From positions 310,001 through 374,000 of the forward strand of contig OU696593.1 of the NCBI GenBank assembly GCA_916048095.2: a stretch of DNA of 64,000 nucleotides, read 5' to 3'. Below are positions 23,401-37,906 of the stretch, one piece after another; the stretch's first letter is position 1; each line of letters starts with the position of its first letter. The notes below the pieces were generated by a model. The model was not told the origin of the DNA and did no database searches. It saw only the letters and a list, made by a program, of their open reading frames with translations. Made by a program: the position numbers and the translations under genes. The stretch is from Sacculina carcini. Its lineage: Eukaryota > Arthropoda > Thecostraca > Sacculinidae.

Positions 23401-26400
23401 CTAAGTGTGCCCTAAGTGTTACCTAAGTGTGCCCTAAGTGTTACCTAAGTGTGCCCTAAGTGTTACCTACGTGTGCCCTAAGTGTTACCTAAGTGTGCCC
23501 TAAGTGTTACCTAAGTATGCCCTAAGTGTTACCTAAGTGTGCCCTAAGTGTTACCTAAGTGTTACCTAAGTGTGCCCTAAGTGTACCCTAAGTGTTACCT
23601 AAGTGTTACCTAAGTGTTACCTAAGTGTTACCTAAGTGTTACCTAAGTGTTACCTAAGTGCGCCCTAAGTGTTACCTAAGTTTGCCATAAGTGTTACATA
23701 AGTGTGCCCTAAGTGTTACCTAAGTGTTACCTAAGTGTGCCCTAAGTGTTACCTACGTGTGCCCTAAGTGTTACCTACGTGTGCCCTAAGTGTTACCTAA
23801 GTGTGCCCTAAGTGTGCCCTAAGTGTGCCCTAAGTGTGCCCTAAGTGTTACCTAAGTGTGCCCTAAGTGTTACCTAAGTGTGCCCTAAGTGTTACCTACG
23901 TGTGCCCTAAGTGTTACCTAAGTGTACCCTAAGTGTTACCTCAGTGTTACCTAAGTGTTACCTAAGTGTTACCTAAGTGTTACCTAAGTGTTACCTCAGT
24001 GTGCCCTAAGTGTTACCTAAGTGTGCCCTAAGTGTTACCTAAGTGTTACCTAAGTGTTACCTAAGTGTTACCTAAGTGTTACCTAAGTGTTACCTAAGTG
24101 TTACCTAAGTGTTACCTAAGTGTACCCTAAGTGTTACCTAAGTGTGCCCTAAGTGTTACCTAAGTGTGCCCTAAGTGTTACCTAAGTGTGCCCTAAGTGT
24201 TACCTAAGTGTTACCTAAGTGTTACCTAAGTGTGCCCTAAGTGTTACCTAAGTGTTACCTAAGTGTGCCCTAAGTGTTACCTAAGTGTGCCCTAAGTGTT
24301 ACCTACGTGTGCCCTAAGTGTTACCTAAGTGTTACCTAAGTGTTACCTAAGTGCGCCCTAAGTGTTACCTAAGTTTGCCATAAGTGTTACATAAGTGTGC
24401 CCTAAGTGTTACCTAAGTGTTACCTAAGTGTACCCTAAGTGTTACCTCAGTGTTACCTAAGTGTTACCTAAGTGTTACCTAAGTGTTACCTAAGTGTTAC
24501 CTAAGTGTTACCTAAGTGTTACCTAAGTGTACCCTAAGTGTTACCTAAGTGTTACCTAAGTGTGCCCTAAGTGTTACCTACGTGTGCCCTAAGTGTTACC
24601 TAAGTGTGCCCTAAGTGTTACCTAAGTATGCCCTAAGTGTTACCTAAGTGTGCCCTAAGTGTTACCTAAGTGTTACCTAAGTGTGCCCTAAGTGTACCCT
24701 AAGTGTTACCTAAGTGTTACCTAAGTGTTACCTAAGTGTTACCTAAGTGTTACCTAAGTGTTACCTAAGTGCGCCCTAAGTGTTACCTAAGTTTGCCATA
24801 AGTGTTACATAAGTGTGCCCTAAGTGTTATCTAAGTGTTACCTAAGTGTGCCCTAAGTGTTACCTACGTGTGCCCTAAGTGTTACCTACGTGTGCCCTAA
24901 GTGTTACCTAAGTGTGCCCTAAGTGTGCCCTAAGTGTGCCCTAAGTGTGCCCTAAGTGTTACCTAAGTGTGCCCTAAGTGTTACCTAAGTGTGCCCTAAG
25001 TGTTACCTACGTGTGCCCTAAGTGTTACCTAAGTGTACCCTAAGTGTTACCTCAGTGTTACCTAAGTGTTACCTAAGTGTTACCTAAGTGTTACCTAAGT
25101 GTTACCTAAGTGCGCCCTAAGTGTTACCTAAGTTTGCCATAACTGTTACATAAGTGTGCCCTAAGTGTTACCTAAGTGTGCCCTAAGTGTTACCTAAGTG
25201 TTACCTAAGTGTGCCCTAAGTGTTACCTACGTGTGCCCTAAGTGTTACCTAAGTGTGCCCTAAGTGTGCCCTAAGTGTGCCCTAAGTGTTACCTAAGTGT
25301 GCCCTAAGTGTTACCTAAGTGTGCCCTAAGTGTTACCTACGTGTGCCCTAAGTGTTACCTAAGTGTACCCTAAGTGTTACCTCAGTGTTACCTAAGTGTT
25401 ACCTAAGTGTACCCTAAGTGTTACCTAAGTGTTACCTAAGTGTGCCCTAAGTGTTACCTACGTGTGCCCTAAGTGTTACCTAAGTGTGCCCTAAGTGTTA
25501 CCTAAGTATGCCCTAAGTGTTACCTAAGTGTGCCCTAAGTGTTACCTAAGTGTTACCTAAGTGTGCCCTAAGTGTACCCTAAGTGTTACCTAAGTGTTAC
25601 CTCAGTGTGCCCTAAGTGTTACCTAAGTGTGCCCTAAGTGTTACCTAAGTGTTACCTAAGTGTTACCTAAGTGTTACCTAAGTGTTACCTAAGTGTTACC
25701 TAAGTGTTACCTAAGTGTTACCTAAGTGTACCCTAAGTGTTACCTAAGTGTGCCCTAAGTGTTACCTAAGTGTGCCCTAAGTGTTACCTAAGTGTTACCT
25801 AAGTGTTACCTAAGTGTGCCCTAAGTGTTACCTAAGTGTTACCTAAGTGTGCCCTAAGTGTTACCTAAGTGTGCCCTAAGTGTTACCTACGTGTGCCCTA
25901 AGTGTTACCTAAGTGTTACCTAAGTGTTACCTAAGTGCGCCCTAAGTGTTACCTAAGTTTGCCATAAGTGTTACATAAGTGTGCCCTAAGTGTTACCTAA
26001 GTGTTACCTAAGTGTACCCTAAGTGTTACCTCAGTGTTACCTAAGTGTTACCTAAGTGTTACCTAAGTGTTACCTAAGTGTTACCTAAGTGTTACCTAAG
26101 TGTTACCTAAGTGTACCCTAAGTGTTACCTAAGTGTTACCTAAGTGTTACCTAAGTGTGCCCTAAGTGTTACCTACGTGTGCCCTAAGTGTTACCTAAGT
26201 GTGCCCTAAGTGTTACCTAAGTATGCCCTAAGTGTTACCTAAGTGTGCCCTAAGTGTTACCTAAGTGTTACCTAAGTGTGCCCTAAGTGTACCCTAAGTG
26301 TTACCTAAGTGTTACCTAAGTGTTACCTAAGTGTTACCTAAGTGTTACCTAAGTGTTACCTAAGTGTGCCCTAAGTGTTACCTAAGTGTTACCTAAGTGT

Positions 26401-29073
26401 GCCCTAAGTGTACCCTAAGTGTTACCTAAGTGTTACCTCAGTGTGCCCTAAGTGTTACCTAAGTGTGCCCTAAGTGTTACCTAAGTGTTACCTAAGTGTT
26501 ACCTAAGTGTTACCTAAGTGTTACCTAAGTGTTACCTAAGTGTTACCTAAGTGTACCCTAAGTGTTACCTAAGTGTGCCCTAAGTGTTACCTAAGTGTGC
26601 CCTAAGTGTTACCTAAGTGTTACCTAAGTGTTACCTAAGTGTGCCCTAAGTGTTACCTAAGTGTTACCTAAGTGTGCCCTAAGTGTTACCTAAGTGTGCC
26701 CTAAGTGTTACCTACGTGTGCCCTAAGTGTTACCTAAGTGTTACCTAAGTGTTACCTAAGTGCGCCCTAAGTGTTACCTAAGTTTGCCATAAGTGTTACA
26801 TAAGTGTGCCCTAAGTGTTACCTAAGTGTTACCTAAGTGTACCCTAAGTGTTACCTCAGTGTTACCTAAGTGTTACCTAAGTGTTACCTAAGTGTTACCT
26901 AAGTGTTACCTAAGTGTACCCTAAGTGTTACCTAAGTGTTACCTAAGTGTTACCTAAGTGTTACCTCAGTGTGCCCTAAGTGTTACCTAAGTGTGCCCTA
27001 AGTGTTACCTAAGTGTGCCCTAAGTGTGCCCTAAGTGTGCCCTAAGTGTGCCCTAAGTGTTACCTAAGTGTGCCCTAAGTGTTACCTAAGTGTGCCCTAA
27101 GTGTTACCTACGTGTGCCCTAAGTGTTACCTAAGTGTACCCTAAGTGTTACCTCAGTGTTACCTAAGTGTTACCTAAGTGTTACCTAAGTGTTACCTAAG
27201 TGTTACCTCAGTGTGCCCTAAGTGTTACCTAAGTGTGCCCTAAGTGTTACCTAAGTGTTACCTAAGTGTTACCTAAGTGTTACCTAAGTGTTACCTAAGT
27301 GTTACCTAAGTGTTACCTAAGTGTTACCTAAGTGTACCCTAAGTGTTACCTAAGTGTGCCCTAAGTGTTACCTAAGTGTGCCCTAAGTGTTACCTAAGTG
27401 TGCCCTAAGTGTTACCTAAGTGTTACCTAAGTGTTACCTAAGTGTGCCCTAAGTGTTACCTAAGTGTTACCTAAGTGTGCCCTAAGTGTTACCTAAGTGT
27501 GCCCTAAGTGTTACCTACGTGTGCCCTAAGTGTTACCTAAGTGTTACCTAAGTGTTACCTAAGTGCGCCCTAAGTGTTACCTAAGTTTGCCATAAGTGTT
27601 ACATAAGTGTGCCCTAAGTGTTACCTAAGTGTTACCTAAGTGTACCCTAAGTGTTACCTCAGTGTTACCTAAGTGTTACCTAAGTGTTACCTAAGTGTTA
27701 CCTAAGTGTTACCTAAGTGTTACCTAAGTGTTACCTAAGTGTACCCTAAGTGTTACCTAAGTGTTACCTAAGTGTGCCCTAAGTGTTACCTACGTGTGCC
27801 CTAAGTGTTACCTAAGTGTGCCCTAAGTGTTACCTAAGTATGCCCTAAGTGTTACCTAAGTGTGCCCTAAGTGTTACCTAAGTGTTACCTAAGTGTGCCC
27901 TAAGTGTACCCTAAGTGTTACCTAAGTGTTACCTAAGTGTTACCTAAGTGTTACCTAAGTGTTACCTAAGTGTTACCTAAGTGCGCCCTAAGTGTTACCT
28001 AAGTTTGCCATAAGTGTTACATAAGTGTGCCCTAAGTGTTACCTAAGTGTTACCTAAGTGTGCCCTAAGTGTTACCTACGTGTGCCCTAAGTGTTACCTA
28101 CGTGTGCCCTAAGTGTTACCTAAGTGTGCCCTAAGTGTGCCCTAAGTGTGCCCTAAGTGTGCCCTAAGTGTTACCTAAGTGTGCCCTAAGTGTTACCTAA
28201 GTGTGCCCTAAGTGTTACCTACGTGTGCCCTAAGTGTTACCTAAGTTTGCCATAAGTGTTACATAAGTGTGCCCTAAGTGTTACCTAAGTGTTACCTAAG
28301 TGTACCCTAAGTGTTACCTCAGTGTTACCTAAGTGTTACCTAAGTGTTACCTAAGTGTTACCTAAGTGTTACCTAAGTGTTACCTAAGTGTTACCTAAGT
28401 GTACCCTAAGTGTTACCTAAGTGTTACCTAAGTGTTACCTAAGTGTGCCCTAAGTGTTACCTACGTGTGCCCTAAGTGTTACCTAAGTGTGCCCTAAGTG
28501 TTACCTAAGTATGCCCTAAGTGTTACCTAAGTGTGCCCTAAGTGTTACCTAAGTGTTACCTAAGTGTGCCCTAAGTGTACCCTAAGTGTTACCTAAGTGT
28601 TACCTAAGTGTTACCTAAGTGTTACCTAAGTGTTACCTAAGTGTTACCTAAGTGTGCCCTAAGTGTTACCTAAGTGTTACCTAAGTGTGCCCTAAGTGTA
28701 CCCTAAGTGTTACCTAAGTGTTACCTCAGTGTGCCCTAAGTGTTACCTAAGTGTGCCCTAAGTGTTACCTAAGTGTTACCTAAGTGTTACCTAAGTGTTA
28801 CCTAAGTGTTACCTAAGTGTTACCTAAGTGTTACCTAAGTGTACCCTAAGTGTTACCTAAGTGTGCCCTAAGTGTTACCTAAGTGTGCCCTAAGTGTTAC
28901 CTAAGTGTTACCTAAGTGTTACCTAAGTGTGCCCTAAGTGTTACCTAAGTGTTACCTAAGTGTGCCCTAAGTGTTACCTAAGTGTGCCCTAAGTGTTACC
29001 TACGTGTGCCCTAAGTGTTACCTAAGTGTTACCTAAGTGTTACCTAAGTGCGCCCTAAGTGTTACCTAAGTTT

Positions 29074-32000
29074 GCCATAAGTGTTACATAAGTGTGCCCT
29101 AAGTGTTACCTAAGTGTTACCTAAGTGTACCCTAAGTGTTACCTCAGTGTTACCTAAGTGTTACCTAAGTGTTACCTAAGTGTTACCTAAGTGTTACCTA
29201 AGTGTACCCTAAGTGTTACCTAAGTGTTACCTAAGTGTTACCTAAGTGTTACCTCAGTGTGCCCTAAGTGTTACCTAAGTGTGCCCTAAGTGTTACCTAA
29301 GTGTTACCTAAGTGTTACCTAAGTGTTACCTAAGTGTTACCTAAGTGTTACCTAAGTGTTACCTAAGTGTACCCTAAGTGTTACCTAAGTGTGCCCTAAG
29401 TGTTACCTAAGTGTGCCCTAAGTGTTACCTAAGTGTGCCCTAAGTGTTACCTAAGTGTTACCTAAGTGTTACCTAACTGTGCCCTAAGTGTTACCTAAGT
29501 GTTACCTAAGTGTGCCCTAAGTGTTACCTAAGTGTGCCCTAAGTGTTACCTACGTGTGCCCTAAGTGTTACCTAAGTGTTACCTAAGTGTTACCTAAGTG
29601 CGCCCTAAGTGTTACCTAAGTTTGCCATAAGTGTTACATAAGTGTGCCCTAAGTGTTACCTAAGTGTTACCTAAGTGTTACCTAAGTGCGCCCTAAGTGT
29701 TACCTAAGTTTGCCATAAGTGTTACATAAGTGTGCCCTAAGTGTTACCTAAGTGTTACCTAAGTGTGCCCTAAGTGTTACCTAAGTGTGCCCTAAGTGTT
29801 ACCTACGTGTGCCCTAAGTGTTACCTAAGTGTGCCCTAAGTGTGCCCTAAGTGTGCCCTAAGTGTGCCCTAAGTGTTACCTAAGTGTGCCCTAAGTGTTA
29901 CCTAAGTGTGCCCTAAGTGTTACCTACGTGTGCCCTAAGTGTTACCTAAGTGTACCCTAAGTGTTACCTCAGTGTTACCTAAGTGTGCCCTAAGTGTTAC
30001 CTAAGTGTGCCCTAAGTGTTACCTACGTGTGCCCTAAGTGTTACCTAAGTGTGCTCTAAGTGTTACCTAAGTATGCCCTAAGTGTTACCTAAGTGTGCCC
30101 TAAGTGTTACCTAAGTGTTACCTAAGTGTGCCCTAAGTGTTACCTAAGTGTGCCCTAAGTGTTACCTAAGTGTTACCTAAGTGTTACCTAAGTGTTACCT
30201 AAGTGTTACCTAAGTGCGCCCTAAGTGTTACCTAAGTTTGCCATAAGTGTTACATAAGTGTGCCCTAAGTGTTACCTAAGTGTGCCCTAAGTGTTACCTA
30301 AGTGTTACCTAAGTGTGCCCTAAGTGTTACCTACGTGTGCCCTAAGTGTTACCTAAGTGTGCCCTAAGTGTGCCCTAAGTGTGCCCTAAGTGTGCCCTAA
30401 GTGTTACCTAAGTGTGCCCTAAGTGTTACCTAAGTGTGCCCTAAGTGTTACCTACGTGTGCCCTAAGTGTTACCTAAGTGTACCCTAAGTGTTACCTCAG
30501 TGTTACCTAAGTGTTACCTAAGTGTTACCTAAGTGTTATCTAAGTGTTACCTAAGTGTTACCTAAGTGTTACCTAAGTGTACCCTAAGTGTTACCTAAGT
30601 GTTACCTAAGTGTTACCTAAGTGTTACCTCAGTGTGCCCTAAGTGTTACCTAAGTGTGCCCTAAGTGTTACCTAAGTTTGCCCTAAGTGTTACATAAGTG
30701 TTACCTAAGTGTGCCCTAAGTGTTACCTAAGTGTGCCCTAAGTGTTACCTAAGTGTGCCCTAAGTGTTACCTACGTGTGCCCTAAGTGTTACCTAAGTGT
30801 TACCTAAGTGTTACCTAAGTGTTACCTAAGTGTTACCTAAGTGTTACCTAAGCGTTACCTAAGTGTACCCTAAGTGTTACCTAAGTGTGCCCTAAGTGTT
30901 ACCTAAGTGTGCCCTAAGTGTTACCTAAGTGTTACCTAAGTGTTACCTAAGTGTGCCCTAAGTCTTACCTAAGTGTTACCTAAGTGTGCCCTAAGTGTTA
31001 CCTAAGTGTGCCCTAAGTGTTACCTAAGTGTGCCCTAAGTGTTACCTAAGTTTGCCCTAAGTGTTACATAAGTGTTACCTAAGTGTGCCCTAAGTGTTAC
31101 CTAAGTGTGCCCTAAGTGTTACCTAAGTGTGCCCTAAGTGTTACCTACGTGTGCCCTAAGTGTTACCTAAGTGTGCCCTAAGTGTTACCTAAGTATGCCC
31201 TAAGTGTTACCTAAGTGTGCCCTAAGTGTTACCTAAGTGTTACCTAAGTGTGCCCTAAGTGTACCCTAAGTGTTACCTAAGTGTTACCTAAGTGTTACCT
31301 AAGTGTTACCTAAGTGTTACCTAAGTGTTACCTAAGTGCGCCCTAAGTGTTACCTAAGTTTGCCATAAGTGTTACATAAGTGTGCCCTAAGTGTTACCTA
31401 AGTGTTACCTAAGTGTGCCCTAAGTGTTACCTACGTGTGCCCTAAGTGTTACCTACGTGTGCCCTAAGTGTTACCTAAGTGTGCCCTAAGTGTGCCCTAA
31501 GTGTGCCCTAAGTGTGCCCTAAGTGTTACCTAAGTGTGCCCTAAGTGTTACCTAAGTGTGCCCTAAGTGTTACCTACGTGTGCCCTAAGTGTTACCTAAG
31601 TGTACCCTAAGTGTTACCTCAGTGTTACCTAAGTGTTACCTAAGTGTTACCTAAGTGTTACCTAAGTGTTACCTAAGTGTTACCTAAGTGTTACCTAAGT
31701 GTTACCTAAGTGTACCCTAAGTGTTACCTAAGTGTTACCTAAGTGTTACCTAAGTGTTACCTCAGTGTGCCCTAAGTGTTACCTAAGTGTGCCCTAAGTG
31801 TTACCTAAGTGTTACCTAAGTGTTACCTAAGTGTTACCTAAGTGTTACCTAAGTGTTACCTAAGTGTTACCTAAGTGTACCCTAAGTGTTACCTAAGTGT
31901 GCCCTAAGTGTTACCTAAGTGTGCCCTAAGTGTTACCTAAGTGTTACCTAAGTGTTACCTAAGTGTGCCCTAAGTGTTACCTAAATGTTACCTAAGTGTG

Positions 32001-32208
32001 CCCTAAGTGTTACCTAAGTGTGCCCTAAGTGTTACCTAAGTTTGCCCTAAGTGTTACATAAGTGTGCCCTAAGTGTTACCTAAGTGTTACCTAAGTGTGC
32101 CCTAAGTGTTACCTAATTGTGCCCTAAGTGTTACCTAAGTGTTACCTAAGTGTTACCTAAGTGTTACCTAAGTGTTACCTAAGTGCGCCCTAAGTGTTAC
32201 CTAAGTTT
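29074..32208. repeat. 3135-bp supermodule, copy A
   Basis: This is a 285-monomer unit defined by GCCATA marker monomers at 29074, 29624, 29712, 30240, 31362 and 32209, giving spacings 550, 88, 528, 1122 and 847. The identical spacing series recurs three more times. It carries the AACTG variant at 29475, GCTC at 30053 and AATTG at 32115 in the same relative places as copies B and C. A private change, AGTCTTACC, lies at about 30961. The empty insertion site is intact. Confidence 0.88.
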
Positions 32209-33589
32209 GCCATAAGTGTTACATAAGTGTGCCCTAAGTGTTACCTAAGTGTGCCCTAAGTGTTACCTAAGTGTTACCTAAGTGTGCCCTAAGTGTTACC
32301 TACGTGTGCCCTAAGTGTTACCTAAGTGTGCCCTAAGTGTGCCCTAAGTGTGCCCTAAGTGTGCCCTAAGTGTTACCTAAGTGTGCCCTAAGTGTTACCT
32401 ACGTGTGCCCTAAGTGTTACCTAAGTGTACCCTAAGTGTTACCTCAGTGTTACCTAAGTGTTACCTAAGTGTTACCTAAGTGTTACCTAAGTGTTACCTA
32501 AGTGTTACCTCAGTGTGCCCTAAGTGTTACCTAAGTGTGCCCTAAGTGTTACCTAAGTGTTACCTAAGTGTTACCTAAGTGTTACCTAAGTGTTACCTAA
32601 GTGTTACCTAAGTGTACCCTAAGTGTTACCTAAGTGTGCCCTAAGTGTTACCTAAGTGTTACCTAAGTGTTACCTAAGTGTTACCTAAGTGTTACCTAAG
32701 TGCGCCCTAAGTGTTACCTAAGTTTGCCATAAGTGTTACATAAGTGTGCCCTAAGTGTTACCTAAGTGTGCCCTAAGTGTTACCTAAGTGTTACCTAAGT
32801 GTGCCCTAAGTGTTACCTACGTGTGCCCTAAGTGTTACCTAAGTGTGCCCTAAGTGTGCCCTAAGTGTGCCCTAAGTGTGCCCTAAGTGTTACCTAAGTG
32901 TGCCCTAAGTGTTACCTAAGTGTGCCCTAAGTGTTACCTACGTGTGCCCTAAGTGTTACCTAAGTGTACCCTAAGTGTTACCTCAGTGTTACCTAAGTGT
33001 TACCTAAGTGTTACCTAAGTGTTATCTAAGTGTTACCTAAGTGTTACCTAAGTGTTACCTAAGTGTACCCTAAGTGTTACCTAAGTGTTACCTAAGTGTT
33101 ACCTAAGTGTTACCTCAGTGTGCCCTAAGTGTTACCTAAGTGTGCCCTAAGTGTTACCTAAGTGTTACCTAAGTGTTACCTAAGTGTTACCTAAGTGTTA
33201 CCTAAGTGTTACCTAAGTGTTACCTAAGCGTTACCTAAGTGTACCCTAAGTGTTACCTAAGTGTGCCCTAAGTGTTACCTAAGTGTGCCCTAAGTGTTAC
33301 CTAAGTGTTACCTAAGTGTTACCTAAGTGTGCCCTAAGTGTGCCCTAAGTGTGCCCTAAGTGTTACCTAAGTGTGCCCTAAGTGTTACCTAAGTGTGCCC
33401 TAAGTGTTACCTAAGTTTGCCCTAAGTGTTACATAAGTGTTACCTAAGTGTGCCCTAAGTGTTACCTAAGTGTGCCCTAAGTGTTACCTAAGTGTGCCCT
33501 AAGTGTTACCTACGTGTGCCCTAAGTGTTACCTAAGTGTGCCCTAAGTGTTACCTAAGTATGCCCTAAGTGTTACCTAAGTGTGCCCTA

Positions 33590-36480
33590 AGTGTTACCTA
33601 AGTGTTACCTAAGTGTTACCTAAGTGTTACCTAAGTGTTACCTAAGTGTTACCTAAGTGTACCCTAAGTGTTACCTAAGTGTTACCTAAGTGTTACCTAA
33701 GTGTTACCTCAGTGTGCCCTAAGTGTTACCTAAGTGTGCCCTAAGTGTTACCTAAGTGTTACCTAAGTGTTACCTAAGTGTTACCTAAGTGTTACCTAAG
33801 TGTTACCTAAGTGTTACCTAAGTGTACCCTAAGTGTTACCTAAGTGTGCCCTAAGTGTTACCTAAGTGTGCCCTAAGTGTTACCTAAGTGTTACCTAAGT
33901 GTTACCTAAGTGTGCCCTAAGTGTTACCTAAATGTTACCTAAGTGTGCCCTAAGTGTTACCTAAGTGTGCCCTAAGTGTTACCTAAGTTTGCCCTAAGTG
34001 TTACATAAGTGTGCCCTAAGTGTTACCTAAGTGTTACCTAAGTGTGCCCTAAGTGTTACCTAATTGTGCCCTAAGTGTTACCTAAGTGTTACCTAAGTGT
34101 TACCTAAGTGTTACCTAAGTGTTACCTAAGTGCGCCCTAAGTGTTACCTAAGTTTGCCATAAGTGTTACATAAGTGTGCCCTAAGTGTTACCTAAGTGTG
34201 CCCTAAGTGTTACCTAAGTGTTACCTAAGTGTGCCCTAAGTGTTACCTACGTGTGCCCTAAGTGTTACCTAAGTGTGCCCTAAGTGTGCCCTAAGTGTGC
34301 CCTAAGTGTGCCCTAAGTGTTACCTAAGTGTGCCCTAAGTGTTACCTACGTGTGCCCTAAGTGTTACCTAAGTGTACCCTAAGTGTTACCTCAGTGTTAC
34401 CTAAGTGTTACCTAAGTGTTACCTAAGTGTTACCTAAGTGTTACCTAAGTGTTACCTAAGTGTTACCTCAGTGTGCCCTAAGTGTTACCTAAGTGTGCCC
34501 TAAGTGTTACCTAAGTGTTACCTAAGTGTTACCTAAGTGTTACCTAAGTGTTACCTAAGTGTTACCTAAGTGTACCCTAAGTGTTACCTAAGTGTGCCCT
34601 AAGTGTTACCTAAGTGTTACCTAAGTGTTACCTAAGTGTTACCTAAGTGTTACCTAAGTGCGCCCTAAGTGTTACCTAAGTTTGCCATAAGTGTTACATA
34701 AGTGTGCCCTAAGTGTTACCTAAGTGTGCCCTAAGTGTTACCTAAGTGTTACCTAAGTGTGCCCTAAGTGTTACCTACGTGTGCCCTAAGTGTTACCTAA
34801 GTGTGCCCTAAGTGTGCCCTAAGTGTGCCCTAAGTGTGCCCTAAGTGTTACCTAAGTGTGCCCTAAGTGTTACCTAAGTGTGCCCTAAGTGTTACCTACG
34901 TGTGCCCTAAGTGTTACCTAAGTGTACCCTAAGTGTTACCTCAGTGTTACCTAAGTGTTACCTAAGTGTTACCTAAGTGTTATCTAAGTGTTACCTAAGT
35001 GTTACCTAAGTGTTACCTAAGTGTACCCTAAGTGTTACCTAAGTGTTACCTAAGTGTTACCTAAGTGTTACCTCAGTGTGCCCTAAGTGTTACCTAAGTG
35101 TGCCCTAAGTGTTACCTAAGTGTTACCTAAGTGTTACCTAAGTGTTACCTAAGTGTTACCTAAGTGTTACCTAAGTGTTACCTAAGCGTTACCTAAGTGT
35201 ACCCTAAGTGTTACCTAAGTGTGCCCTAAGTGTTACCTAAGTGTGCCCTAAGTGTTACCTAAGTGTTACCTAAGTGTTACCTAAGTGTGCCCTAAGTGTG
35301 CCCTAAGTGTGCCCTAAGTGTTACCTAAGTGTGCCCTAAGTGTTACCTAAGTGTGCCCTAAGTGTTACCTAAGTTTGCCCTAAGTGTTACATAAGTGTTA
35401 CCTAAGTGTGCCCTAAGTGTTACCTAAGTGTGCCCTAAGTGTTACCTAAGTGTGCCCTAAGTGTTACCTACGTGTGCCCTAAGTGTTACCTAAGTGTGCC
35501 CTAAGTGTTACCTAAGTATGCCCTAAGTGTTACCTAAGTGTGCCCTAAGTGTTACCTAAGTGTTACCTAAGTGTGCCCTAAGTGTACCCTAAGTGTTACC
35601 TAAGTGTTACCTAAGTGTTACCTAAGTGTTACCTAAGTGTTACCTAAGTGTTACCTAAGTGCGCCCTAAGTGTTACCTAAGTTTGCCATAAGTGTTACAT
35701 AAGTGTGCCCTAAGTGTTACCTAAGTGTTACCTAAGTGTGCCCTAAGTGTTACCTACGTGTGCCCTAAGTGTTACCTACGTGTGCCCTAAGTGTTACCTA
35801 AGTGTGCCCTAAGTGTGCCCTAAGTGTGCCCTAAGTGTGCCCTAAGTGTTACCTAAGTGTGCCCTAAGTGTTACCTACGTGTGCCCTAAGTGTTACCTAA
35901 GTGTACCCTAAGTGTTACCTCAGTGTTACCTAAGTGTTACCTAAGTGTTACCTAAGTGTTACCTAAGTGTTACCTAAGTGTTACCTAAGTGTTACCTAAG
36001 TGTTACCTAAGTGTACCCTAAGTGTTACCTAAGTGTTACCTAAGTGTTACCTAAGTGTTACCTCAGTGTGCCCTAAGTGTTACCTAAGTGTGCCCTAAGT
36101 GTTACCTAAGTGTTACCTAAGTGTTACCTAAGTGTTACCTAAGTGTTACCTAAGTGTTACCTAAGTGTTACCTAAGTGTACCCTAAGTGTTACCTAAGTG
36201 TGCCCTAAGTGTTACCTAAGTGTGCCCTAAGTGTTACCTAAGTGTGCCCTAAGTGTTACCTAAGTGTTACCTAAGTGTTACCTAAGTGTGCCCTAAGTGT
36301 TACCTAAGTGTTACCTAAGTGTGCCCTAAGTGTTACCTAAGTGTGCCCTAAGTGTTACCTACGTGTGCCCTAAGTGTTACCTAAGTGTTACCTAAGTGTT
36401 ACCTAAGTGCGCCCTAAGTGTTACCTAAGTTTGCCATAAGTGTTACATAAGTGTGCCCTAAGTGTTACCTAAGTGTTACC
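33590..36480. repeat. Block duplicated at a 22,000-bp offset, right copy
   Basis: This is the partner of the block at about 11,590-14,500. It has a two-monomer deletion near 35,871, where the left copy reads TACC-GCCC once more before the TACG monomer. The limits were judged by eye. Confidence 0.8.
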
Positions 36481-37906
36481 TAAGTGTACCCTAAGTGTTA
36501 CCTCAGTGTTACCTAAGTGTTACCTAAGTGTTACCTAAGTGTTACCTAAGTGTTACCTAAGTGTACCCTAAGTGTTACCTAAGTGTTACCTAAGTGTTAC
36601 CTAAGTGCGCCCTAAGTGTTACCTAAGTTTGCCATAAGTGTTACATAAGTGTGCCCTAAGTGTTACCTAAGTGTTACCTAAGTGTACCCTAAGTGTTACC
36701 TCAGTGTTACCTAAGTGTTACCTAAGTGTTACCTAAGTGTTACCTAAGTGTTACCTAAGTGTTACCTAAGTGTTACCTAAGTGTACCCTAAGTGTTACCT
36801 AAGTGTTACCTAAGTGTTACCTAAGTGTGCCCTAAGTGTTACCTACGTGTGCCCTAAGTGTTACCTAAGTGTGCCCTAAGTGTTACCTAAGTATGCCCTA
36901 AGTGTTACCTAAGTGTGCCCTAAGTGTTACCTAAGTGTTACCTAAGTGTTACCTAAGTGTACCCTAAGTGTTACCTAAGTGTGCCCTAAGTGTTACCTAA
37001 GTGTGCCCTAAGTGTTACCTAAGTGTGCCCTAAGTGTTACCTAAGTGTTACCTAAGTGTTACCTAAGTGTGCCCTAAGTGTTACCTAAGTGTTACCTAAG
37101 TGTGCCCTAAGTGTTACCTAAGTGTGCCCTAAGTGTTACCTAAGTGTACCCTAAGTGTTACCTCAGTGTTACCTAAGTGTTACCTAAGTGTTACCTAAGT
37201 GTTACCTAAGTGTTACCTAAGTGTTACCTAAGTGTACCCTAAGTGTTACCTAAGTGTTACCTAAGTGTTACCTAAGTGTGCCCTAAGTGTTACCTACGTG
37301 TGCCCTAAGTGTTACCTAAGTGTGCCCTAAGTGTTACCTAAGTATGCCCTAAGTGTTACCTAAGTGTGCCCTAAGTGTTACCTAAGTGTTACCTAAGTGT
37401 GCCCTAAGTGTACCCTAAGTGTTACCTAAGTGTTACCTAAGTGTTACCTAAGTGTTACCTAAGTGTTACCTAAGTGTTACCTAAGTGTGCCCTAAGTGTT
37501 ACCTAAGTGTTACCTAAGTGTGCCCTAAGTGTACCCTAAGTGTTACCTAAGTGTTACCTCAGTGTGCCCTAAGTGTTACCTAAGTGTGCCCTAAGTGTTA
37601 CCTAAGTGTTACCTAAGTGTTACCTAAGTGTTACCTAAGTGTTACCTAAGTGTTACCTAAGTGTTACCTAAGTGTACCCTAAGTGTTACCTAAGTGTGCC
37701 CTAAGTGTTACCTAAGTGTGCCCTAAGTGTTACCTAAGTGTTACCTAAGTGTTACCTAAGTGTGCCCTAAGTGTTACCTAAGTGTTACCTAAGTGTGCCC
37801 TAAGTGTTACCTAAGTGTGCCCTAAGTGTTACCTACGTGTGCCCTAAGTGTTACCTAAGTGTTACCTAAGTGTTACCTAAGTGCGCCCTAAGTGTTACCT
37901 AAGTTT

